A DNA stretch of 64,000 bases, from NCBI GenBank assembly GCA_900753305.1, contig CAADYR010000091.1, positions 32,067-96,066 on the forward strand, written 5' to 3'. Every line of letters begins with the position of its first letter. The stretch's first letter is position 1. The notes beneath the pieces are model-generated. The model was not told where the DNA came from and did no database searches. It saw only the letters and a program-made list of their open reading frames with translations. This DNA comes from Lachnospiraceae bacterium (lineage in GTDB: Bacteria > Bacillota > Clostridia > Lachnospirales > Lachnospiraceae). The position numbers and the translations under genes are program-made. Of this stretch, positions 53,516 to 60,502 are shown piece after piece.

Positions 53516-55105
53516 ATGAACGGATATTTTCAGATTATTATAAATGAGCAGGGGACTAACATCCGCTTGGTGCCACCAACAGATGGTGGCGAGAAGATAC
53601 AGGTAAATGAATTGAAAGCGTATCTGGAGCGGATAGGAGTTCCCTATGATGTCATGGCAATCAACTCTGCCTTATACCAGCTAAAGGAAGAGGAGATTGT
53701 CCTTTTTTTGAATTCCATGAGACTCCCACCTGTAGATGAAAAATGTGACGTACAGGTCATGCATGATAAAATGTCAGCAATATTACGGCTTTATCCTGCA
53801 AGTGACAAGGGAAGTCCGTTGGATATGGAAACAGTTTTGGCGCAGGTAAAAGATGCAAAAGTAGTATATGGAATTGATGAAAAAGCAATTGTGAAAGCAC
53901 TGACAGAAAAAAATTACTGTACAGATATAATAATTGCAAAAGGTAAGTTGCCAACAGCCGGTAAGGATGCTACAATTAATTATTATTTTGATACGAATGT
54001 AAATGCCAGACCAGAGCTGAAAGAAGACGGAAGCGTAGATTTTTTCAAATTAAATATGCTGCATCATTGCACGAAAGGGCAGGTTCTTGCAGAGATTACT
54101 CCAGAGGAGAAAGGCGAGGACGGTATAGATGTCTTTGGAACAGTGACAGCATCCAGAGAAGTCAGAAAAGCAACATTTAATCACGGAAGAAATCTGGAAA
54201 TATCAGAAGATGGACTTAAACTGATAAGCATGGTTGACGGGCATGCATCGTTGGTTGATGGTGCCGTATTTGTATCAGATGTCTACAGCGTTGAAGATGT
54301 CAGTACAGCGACCGGTAACATAGAGTATCATGGTAATGTAGAAGTAAAAGGCAATGTCTGTGAGAATTTCAGCATAAAAACAGATGGTAATGTATTTGTA
54401 AACGGTGTTGTGGAAGGTGCTCTGATAGAAGCAGGTGGCAACATTATAATCGCCAGAGGTATGCATGGACAGAATAAGGGCAAACTGGTGGCGGGTGGTA
54501 ATATTATCGCTAAATTCCTTTCTGCCTCAGAAGTGACTGCAAAAGGATTCGTGGAAGCAGAGCAGATTCTGAATTCACATGTGACTGCAGGAACAGAGAT
54601 TCATGCAGAGGCAGGCAAAGGTCTGATCACTGGAGGAAAAACAGTAGCCAGCAGGGCGGTCAACGTCAAAAATGCAGGTTCTCCAATGGGAACGGCTACG
54701 ATCATAGAAGTAGGAGCAGACCCGGAAGCCAAGAAGAAGCAGGCGATTCTCAATAAGAGTGTGGGTGATAAATCCAAGTCGGTAAGTCAGATGCGTCAGG
54801 TGCTTGAAGCAACGGCTATGAAGATAAAGACAGGTGTAAAACTTACACCGGATCAGATTAAAAGCATGAAATTACTTCAGCAGCAGATGACAGAACAGCA
54901 GGCGGAACTGCAGAAGGAGCTTTCCGAACTTGCTGCGCTGGATGAAAGCCTGAAATTTGATGAAGGTGCGCATATCGATGTCAGAGGCACTATGTACCAG
55001 GGGGTAGCGTTGACCATATCAGGGGCAACAATGACCGTTAAAAAGGAATATACATTTTGCAGGCTGATCAAAAAAGGAGCGGACATTGCATCGACTAATT
55101 TATAG
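53516..55105 (+). CDS. FapA/DUF342 family protein (flagellar assembly protein A)
   Basis: A 529-residue cytoplasmic protein of the FapA (DUF342) family. An N-terminal mixed domain is followed by the beta-helix DUF342 core with repeating GN-type turns (GNIEYHGNVEVKGNVCENFSIKTDGNVFVNGVVEGALIEAGGNIIIARGMHG). A coiled coil (about 415-480) and small C-terminal domain end it. The role is not well defined; family members affect polar targeting or assembly in some bacteria. ATG 53516 is preferred over the frame start at 53498. A CodY-like string at 53525 is inside this gene and considered chance. Confidence 0.86.
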   Translation: MNGYFQIIINEQGTNIRLVPPTDGGEKIQVNELKAYLERIGVPYDVMAINSALYQLKEEEIVLFLNSMRLPPVDEKCDVQVMHDKMSAILRLYPASDKGSPLDMETVLAQVKDAKVVYGIDEKAIVKALTEKNYCTDIIIAKGKLPTAGKDATINYYFDTNVNARPELKEDGSVDFFKLNMLHHCTKGQVLAEITPEEKGEDGIDVFGTVTASREVRKATFNHGRNLEISEDGLKLISMVDGHASLVDGAVFVSDVYSVEDVSTATGNIEYHGNVEVKGNVCENFSIKTDGNVFVNGVVEGALIEAGGNIIIARGMHGQNKGKLVAGGNIIAKFLSASEVTAKGFVEAEQILNSHVTAGTEIHAEAGKGLITGGKTVASRAVNVKNAGSPMGTATIIEVGADPEAKKKQAILNKSVGDKSKSVSQMRQVLEATAMKIKTGVKLTPDQIKSMKLLQQQMTEQQAELQKELSELAALDESLKFDEGAHIDVRGTMYQGVALTISGATMTVKKEYTFCRLIKKGADIASTNL

Positions 55106-55132
55106 TGTGCTGTATATGAGGGGGGTATCTAT

Positions 55133-55444
55133 ATGGCGGTCAGTCCGATTATTTTGAATGGAACGATACAGCAGACACAGGATGTACTGCAGAATCAGAC
55201 GAAAGAAACGCATAAAGCCATGCTTGATCAGGGTAATATTTTTGCCCAGGAAGTCAGGCAGGAACATCAGAAAGCAAGACAGGTCGTCCACTCTGAAAAT
55301 TCACAATTTAAAGAAGAACGTTTTGATGCCAGAGAAAAGGGAAAAGGAAGCTATCAGGGGGATGGTGGCAAACGAAGAAATCCCAAACAGGCAGATGGAC
55401 GTGTAGTGGTCAAGCCAGAGGGCGGCTTTGATATTAAGATATAA
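55133..55444 (+). CDS. Small basic hypothetical protein in flagellar operon (103 aa)
   Basis: A 103-residue hydrophilic protein with a helical, Gln/Lys-rich first half (MAVSPIILNGTIQQTQDVLQNQTKETHKAML) and a basic Gly/Lys/Arg-rich second half ending VVVKPEGGFDIKI. No membrane segment or known domain. A GGGGGG just upstream of ATG 55133 is a good ribosome site, and it lies in the operon between fapA and the SwrB-like gene. Could be a partner or a substrate-like small protein; not recognised. Confidence 0.72.
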   Translation: MAVSPIILNGTIQQTQDVLQNQTKETHKAMLDQGNIFAQEVRQEHQKARQVVHSENSQFKEERFDAREKGKGSYQGDGGKRRNPKQADGRVVVKPEGGFDIKI

Positions 55445-55483
55445 AATTAAGGAAACTATAAGGATAAATGGGAGTTAAGTGAA

Positions 55484-56428
55484 ATGAATTGGATGGAAGC
55501 AGCATTACTGGTATTAGGAATTGGGGCATTCGTGGCAAGCTTCTGCCTGCCAGAGAGAAATAAAAAGGAGGAAGAACAGGAAAAAACAATTGATCCGGAA
55601 ATCATAAGGAGTCTGGTTGAAAAAGAACTTGCAGATGCTAAGGAAAAAGTATCTGAGGTTGTAGATGAGACACTGGAATATGCAGTTGAAAAAACAGAAC
55701 GTGCGTCTGAAAGAATTTCTAATGAAAAAATCATGGCGATCAATGAGTATTCAGATACTGTTCTGGCAGATATGAATAAGACACATCAGGAAATCATGTT
55801 CCTGTATGATATGCTCAATGACAAACACAAAAATCTGAAAGAAACTGCCCAACAGGTAGATAAGACAGCCAAAGAGGCAGAAGAAAAGGCAAACGCTGCA
55901 GCAAATGCACTGGCTGTCAAAGAAGAGAAAAAAACAGAAAGCAAAGAAGAAGAGACTAAGCAGAAAGCTGTTCCTAAAAAGAGTAAATCAGGCAAAACAG
56001 TACAGGAAAAGAAGGCTGCAAAAGAAAAGGATCAGCATATTACACTGGATATGCTAGAGTCAGTCCTTCCAAAAGAACAGTTGGAGACTATACAGTCAAA
56101 AGAAAATGAACAGACGGATTTCCAGACATTACAGTCACAGAAACTTCCGGAAATTAAAGAGTTTTCATTTGCAGAGCAGGCTCCACATATTGAACGTCCT
56201 GTAAAACAGGAAGAACAGGCTGCAAATCTTGAGAATACCGTTTCCATGATGAAGGAAGCATCCGTACAGGAGGAAGAAACTCCGGAAGATGAGCCGGTAC
56301 AGGAAAATAATAATGACAGGATACTCAGACTTCATAAAGAAGGCAAGTCCAGTATAGACATTGCAAAAGAGCTGGGACTTGGTGTAGGTGAGGTTAAGCT
56401 GGTCATTAATTTATTTAAGGGTGCATGA
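55484..56428 (+). CDS. SwrB-like membrane coiled-coil protein (DUF6115-type)
   Basis: A 314-residue protein with an N-terminal membrane segment (about 4-20, MEAALLVLGIGAFVASF). A long charged coiled coil (about 25-175, Lys/Glu/Ala-rich), a variable linker and a C-terminal helix-turn-helix-like motif follow (RILRLHKEGKSSIDIAKELGLGVGEVKLVINLF). This is the architecture of the DUF6115 family that includes Bacillus SwrB, which is also encoded between sigD and rpsB and promotes assembly of the export gate. It is about twice the length of SwrB. Confidence 0.75.
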   Translation: MNWMEAALLVLGIGAFVASFCLPERNKKEEEQEKTIDPEIIRSLVEKELADAKEKVSEVVDETLEYAVEKTERASERISNEKIMAINEYSDTVLADMNKTHQEIMFLYDMLNDKHKNLKETAQQVDKTAKEAEEKANAAANALAVKEEKKTESKEEETKQKAVPKKSKSGKTVQEKKAAKEKDQHITLDMLESVLPKEQLETIQSKENEQTDFQTLQSQKLPEIKEFSFAEQAPHIERPVKQEEQAANLENTVSMMKEASVQEEETPEDEPVQENNNDRILRLHKEGKSSIDIAKELGLGVGEVKLVINLFKGA

Positions 56429-56456
56429 CAGATAATAAGAAACGGGGATATAGGAA

Positions 56457-57083
56457 ATGAAGTTAAAATACTATTTAAGAGGGCTGGGCATTGGAATCGT
56501 AGTGACAGCATTATTAATGGGATACAGTAATAAAAATCATGCGGCAGAGCAGACTGTTCAGGAACAGACACAGGAGAGTGCAGGCGATTTGCTGGCAGAC
56601 AGAATCGGAGAAGAGATTTCTACAGAGTCAGAAGAAGTATCGGAATCTGAAATGGCAGAGAATACTTTTACAGAGGAGGTTACATCTGAACCGGAAAGTG
56701 AAACACAGACAACAATGGTTCAGACAGAAGAAGCATCTGATACAGAAAGTGAGACAGTACAGACTGTTGTAACAGAAGATACTTCTGCCGAATCAGAGTC
56801 ACAGGAATCTGAGGAAAGTAGTGAGACAGAGAGTGCTGAACAGACAGCATCGACACAACCGGTAAATATTACAGGTGCGGTTGAAATTACAATTGCAAGA
56901 GGCGATGACTCAGGTACTGTGGCACGTAAGCTTCAAAATGCAGGATTAGTAGAGAATGCATCCGAATATGATGCATACCTTATGCAGCATGGATATGACA
57001 AAAAGATTCGTGTAGGTTCTGTTACGATACCGGCAGACTCGACATGGCAGGAGATAGCAGAATATATATCGGGCAGACGATAA
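56457..57083 (+). CDS. Membrane-anchored protein with YceG/MltG-like N domain but no catalytic domain
   Basis: A 208-residue protein. The N-terminal membrane segment is about residues 8-22 (RGLGIGIVVTALLMG). A disordered Glu/Ser/Thr-rich linker of about 115 residues comes next. The C-terminal 65 residues (VEITIARGDDSGTVARKLQNAGLVENASEYDAYLMQHGYDKKIRVGSVTIPADSTWQEIAEYISG) resemble the LysM-like substrate-binding part of endolytic transglycosylase MltG. The catalytic domain with its Glu is missing. It is the last gene of the fla/che operon, before the terminator. Possibly a cell-wall tether; function unknown. Confidence 0.75.
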   Translation: MKLKYYLRGLGIGIVVTALLMGYSNKNHAAEQTVQEQTQESAGDLLADRIGEEISTESEEVSESEMAENTFTEEVTSEPESETQTTMVQTEEASDTESETVQTVVTEDTSAESESQESEESSETESAEQTASTQPVNITGAVEITIARGDDSGTVARKLQNAGLVENASEYDAYLMQHGYDKKIRVGSVTIPADSTWQEIAEYISGRR

Positions 57084-57107
57084 ATACAAAAAATACATAA
57101 GTTTTAT

Positions 57108-57135
57108 GAAAACCTCTTGCACAAGAGGTTTTTCT
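57108..57135 (+). terminator. Rho-independent terminator of the fla/che operon
   Basis: Perfect stem AAACCTCTTG / CAAGAGGTTT with a two-base loop, preceded by A-rich and followed by T-rich sequence. It ends the 36-kb operon 25 bases after the last gene. Confidence 0.9.
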
Positions 57136-57189
57136 ATGTTAAAATGCAAATGTTGTGACTGTGTAAAGACATAGCACATAAGATAATAA

Positions 57190-57295
57190 ACTATTCACGC
57201 ATGCTGATTTGTGGCCCATTGCCCAGCTCAGGGTGGCACACGAAGATGACGCAGGCGGAAGGTGCGGAATGACCGCAGAAAATGGAGGTAAAGAC
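57190..57295 (+). promoter_or_regulatory. rpsB: Structured rpsB leader
   Basis: The bases before rpsB are more GC-rich than their surroundings and can fold: GTG-GCC...CCC-AGCTCA-GGG...GG-CAC at about 57209-57239, then TGCGG-AATGA-CCGCA near 57263-57277, just before GGAGGT and the rpsB ATG. Ribosomal protein S2 leaders are known in several bacteria; this could be such an autoregulatory leader, but no consensus was checked. Confidence 0.45.
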
Positions 57296-58033
57296 ATGAG
57301 CGTTATTTCAATGAAGCAGTTATTAGAAGCAGGTGTTCATTTTGGACATCAGACAAGAAGATGGAACCCTAAGATGGCTCCTTACATCTTCACAGAGAGA
57401 AATGGTATCTATATCATTGACTTACAGAAATCTGTAGTTAAGGTTGATGAAGCTTACAAGGCTGTAGCTGATATCGCAGCACAGGGTGGTACAATCCTTT
57501 TCGTTGGTACTAAGAAGCAGGCTCAGGATGCTGTTCAGACAGAAGCAGAGCGTTGCGGTATGTTCTATGTTAATGAGAGATGGCTTGGTGGTATGCTTAC
57601 AAACTTCAAGACAATCAGAAGCAGAATTGCCAGATTAAAGGCTATCGAAACAATGGCAGAAGATGGTACATTTGATGTTCTTCCTAAGAAGGAAGTTATC
57701 CAGATCAAGAAGGAATGGGAGAAACTTGAGAAGAACCTTGGTGGTATCAAGAACATGACTAAGATTCCTGATGCTATCTTTGTAGTAGACCCTAAGAAGG
57801 AAAGGATCTGTGTACAGGAGGCACATGCACTTGGTATTCCTCTTATCGGTATTGCAGATACTAACTGTGATCCTGAAGAATTAGATTACGTTATTCCTGG
57901 TAATGATGATGCAATCAGAGCTGTTAAGCTGATCGTTGCAGCTATGGCTGATGCAGTAATCGAAGCTAAACAGGGTGAAGTTATGGCAGATGTAGCAGAA
58001 GCTGAGACAGAAGAAGCAGCAGACGCTGAATAA
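57296..58033 (+). CDS. rpsB: 30S ribosomal protein S2
   Basis: A 245-residue ribosomal protein. MSVISMKQLLEAGVHFGHQTRRWNPKMAPYIFTERNGIYIIDLQKSV and WLGGMLTNFKTI are diagnostic. The frame is open 29 codons earlier through the leader, but GGAGGT sits before the ATG at 57296 and gives the normal family start. It is followed by tsf, as in most bacteria. Codon bias is strong. Confidence 0.97.
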   Translation: MSVISMKQLLEAGVHFGHQTRRWNPKMAPYIFTERNGIYIIDLQKSVVKVDEAYKAVADIAAQGGTILFVGTKKQAQDAVQTEAERCGMFYVNERWLGGMLTNFKTIRSRIARLKAIETMAEDGTFDVLPKKEVIQIKKEWEKLEKNLGGIKNMTKIPDAIFVVDPKKERICVQEAHALGIPLIGIADTNCDPEELDYVIPGNDDAIRAVKLIVAAMADAVIEAKQGEVMADVAEAETEEAADAE

Positions 58034-58060
58034 TTTATATAACTGGAAACAATCTTATAT

Positions 58061-58093
58061 TATACAGGAGGAGTATAAACTTTCTCCTGTATA
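58061..58093 (+). other. Perfect hairpin between rpsB and tsf
   Basis: A 10-base perfect inverted repeat, TATACAGGAG with CTCCTGTATA, and a 13-base loop. The left arm holds an AGGAGGAG string that looks like a ribosome site but has no start codon after it. No T-tract follows, so it is not a simple terminator; tsf translation starts from TAGGAGGAA 15 bases further on. Confidence 0.65.
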
Positions 58094-58116
58094 TTGGAGT
58101 TTAGGAGGAAATAAGA

Positions 58117-59055
58117 ATGGCTATCACAGCAGCAATGGTAAAAGAGTTAAGAGAAATGACCGGTGCAGGTATGATGGATTGTAAGAAAGCTCTTAACGAG
58201 ACAAACGGTAACATGGATGAAGCAGTTGAATTCTTAAGAAAGAATGGACAGGCTAAGGCTGAGAAGAAGGCTGGCAGAATCGCAGCAGAGGGTCTTTGTA
58301 AAGTTCTTACAGAAGGCGACAAGACAGCAGCAGTTGTTGAAGTTAACTCTGAAACAGACTTTGTAGCTAAGAATGCTGAATTCCAGAACTATGTTACAGC
58401 GGTAGCACAGCAGGCTCTTGCAACATCAGCAGCAGATATTGATGCTTTTCTGGCAGAAGCTTGGAATGCAGATACATCCAAGACAGTAAAGGACGCTTTG
58501 GTAGAGAAGATCGCAGTTATCGGAGAAAACTTATCAATCAGAAGATTTGAGAAAGTTGTTGAAGAGAATGGTTGCGTTGTAACATATACACATGGCGGTG
58601 GAAGAATCGGCGTTATCGTTGATGCAGAAACAGCAGTTGTAAATGATGCAGTTAAGGAAGCTCTTACAAACGTAGCAATGCAGATCGCAGCATTATCTCC
58701 TAAGTATATCTCTACAGAAGATGTATCTGAAGAGTACAAGGCTCATGAGAAGGAAATCCTTTCTGAGCAGATCAAGAATGATCCTAAGATGGCTGGTAAG
58801 CCTGAGAAGGTTATCGAAGGTGCAGTAAATGGTCGTTTAAATAAGGAATTAAAGGAAGTTTGCTTACTTGAGCAGGTATATGTTAAGGCTGAAGATGGCA
58901 AGCAGTCCGTTAAGCAGTATATTGATACTGTAGCTAAGGCTAATGGAACAGATATCAAGATTAAGAAGTTTGTCCGTTTCGAGACAGGTGAAGGTCTTGA
59001 GAAGAAGCATGAGGATTTTGCAGCAGAAGTTGCAGCTCAGATGGCTGGAAAGTAA
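58117..59055 (+). CDS. tsf: Translation elongation factor Ts
   Basis: A 312-residue guanine nucleotide exchange factor for EF-Tu. The N-terminal UBA-like domain MAITAAMVKELREMTGAGMMDCKKALNETNGNMDEAVEFLRKNG and VVEVNSETDFVAKN are family signatures. The C-terminal part is full length. TAGGAGG precedes the ATG. Confidence 0.97.
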   Translation: MAITAAMVKELREMTGAGMMDCKKALNETNGNMDEAVEFLRKNGQAKAEKKAGRIAAEGLCKVLTEGDKTAAVVEVNSETDFVAKNAEFQNYVTAVAQQALATSAADIDAFLAEAWNADTSKTVKDALVEKIAVIGENLSIRRFEKVVEENGCVVTYTHGGGRIGVIVDAETAVVNDAVKEALTNVAMQIAALSPKYISTEDVSEEYKAHEKEILSEQIKNDPKMAGKPEKVIEGAVNGRLNKELKEVCLLEQVYVKAEDGKQSVKQYIDTVAKANGTDIKIKKFVRFETGEGLEKKHEDFAAEVAAQMAGK

Positions 59056-59070
59056 TAGAAGTTGAGTATT

Positions 59071-59109
59071 AAAAAGGCATTATACCATTTAGGTATAATG
59101 CCTTTTTTT
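59071..59109 (+). terminator. Bidirectional terminator after tsf
   Basis: A perfect stem AAGGCATTATACC / GGTATAATGCCTT, flanked by A5 on the left and T7 on the right. It ends tsf on the + strand and also lies at the 3' end of the minus strand DUF819 gene, whose stop codon is in its T-tract. Confidence 0.93.
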
Positions 59110-60283
59110 ATCCTATAAGGTGCATTAGTTCGGCAACTAATAGTCCGCCGCCTGTACCGATAATATAGCCTAATAATGCCATAATGATTCCAACAGGTAC
59201 CAGAGAGCTGTTATATGAACCGGCAAGTATCGGAGCAGTTGCAGTTCCTCCGATATTTGCTAAAGAGGCTACAGCACAGGTAAAAATATCCAGATGAAAA
59301 ATTCTTGCAAATACAAGCATGATCAAAATGTGAAAAATGAGAATTAAAAAACCGGCAATTATCCACATAAAAGTATTTCCCATATTGCTCAAATCAGCAC
59401 GGGAGGCAATTAAAGCAATGACAATATAGAGAAGAACAGTAGATATTTCCTCGGTACCCTTTATTTTGCCCGCAGGCGTCATGGCAAGCAAACTTCCGAC
59501 CAATGTAATTATTAGTACAGTCCAGGTTGCTTTATCAAAGAATGGAGCCAATGTGGAAATATATGTTCCTGCATATTGAGATAAGTCTGCGACCAGAAGT
59601 CCAAGCCCCAATAAAAAGATAATATTTTGCCATAAAAGGGGACTTTTATTGGATTTGGATTCAGCTTCTAAAGAAAGTCCTACTGCATCAATGGCATTTG
59701 TATCTGCATTTACCCAGCGATTGAAATGATCTGCAAAACCTATGACCCATAAAAGAAACATAATATAGAAAGTTCCACAAATCGTATCAATAACAAGAGT
59801 GTATGCCATAACGGATTCATCGATATCCAAAGCGGCCTGAATAGCGAGCATATTACCGCTGCCACCCATCCAACTTCCACACAGAGCACCTAAAGCTTCC
59901 CATGAATTACTACCAAGATGATCATGTAGAAAGAAGTAGCAGATCAGAAAACCGAGTCCAATGGAGAGAGAAGCAGCAGCGAAGCCGATTAACATTTTGG
60001 GACCTAATCGGAAAATTTTTCGCAAGTCACAACGTAATAACATAAGGAACAACATAGAACATAAAAGTGGATTTTTCAATGCGGAATATGTCGATGCGGT
60101 TGCCTGTAAATCCCAGAAACCTGACGTGCACAGAGTCATAAGTCCTATATAAATTAATACAACGGGTGGAATAAACTGGAAGAAACGTTTGGCTGCGGAT
60201 CCTTGTAATATGCGAGGAATATTTACAAGAAGAGCCGAACTGAATATAAGAACAGTGATATAGGTAAATCCATTTTGAATCAT
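59108..60283 (-). CDS. DUF819 (YjcL-type) integral membrane transporter
   Basis: A 391-residue protein with about 11 membrane segments. The paired motifs GSWMGGSGNMLAIQ and ASLANIGGTATAPI sit in two inverted halves, as in the DUF819 family and in its distant relatives among sodium/solute symporters. The substrate is unknown. The start at 60283 is followed by MIQNGFTYITVLIFSSALLVNIP. It is divergent from the chemoreceptor, with a 219-base gap between them. Confidence 0.87.
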   Translation of the reverse strand: MIQNGFTYITVLIFSSALLVNIPRILQGSAAKRFFQFIPPVVLIYIGLMTLCTSGFWDLQATASTYSALKNPLLCSMLFLMLLRCDLRKIFRLGPKMLIGFAAASLSIGLGFLICYFFLHDHLGSNSWEALGALCGSWMGGSGNMLAIQAALDIDESVMAYTLVIDTICGTFYIMFLLWVIGFADHFNRWVNADTNAIDAVGLSLEAESKSNKSPLLWQNIIFLLGLGLLVADLSQYAGTYISTLAPFFDKATWTVLIITLVGSLLAMTPAGKIKGTEEISTVLLYIVIALIASRADLSNMGNTFMWIIAGFLILIFHILIMLVFARIFHLDIFTCAVASLANIGGTATAPILAGSYNSSLVPVGIIMALLGYIIGTGGGLLVAELMHLIG

Positions 60284-60388
60284 ATTCTGACTGATTCCTT
60301 TCTAAAAGTATTATTATTGTAGTTATCATTTCCATGACAATAAAATATATGTACTCTATACAGTAAAAAACGAGTTGTATGTTTACCA

Positions 60389-60417
60389 TTGACTGCCAAT
60401 AAATAGTAAAGTATAAT
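60389..60417 (+). promoter_or_regulatory. Sigma-A promoter of the chemoreceptor gene
   Basis: TTGACT, 17 bases, then TATAAT, about 86 bases upstream of the start at 60503. No sigma-D box pair (TAAA...CCGATA) is seen in the 219-base gap. A short TTGTATA/TATACAA inverted repeat lies just after the start point. Confidence 0.7.
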
Positions 60418-60502
60418 AAATTGTATAAAATATACAAAAAACCATATGAGTTTACATAAAAACATGTAATAAATATATAAAAAGAAGGGTGTAGGTACGT
60501 GT

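Noticed and set aside
53525..53539. CodY-like string TATTTTCAGATTATT
   Set aside because: Three mismatches, inside the fapA coding region and not near a promoter.
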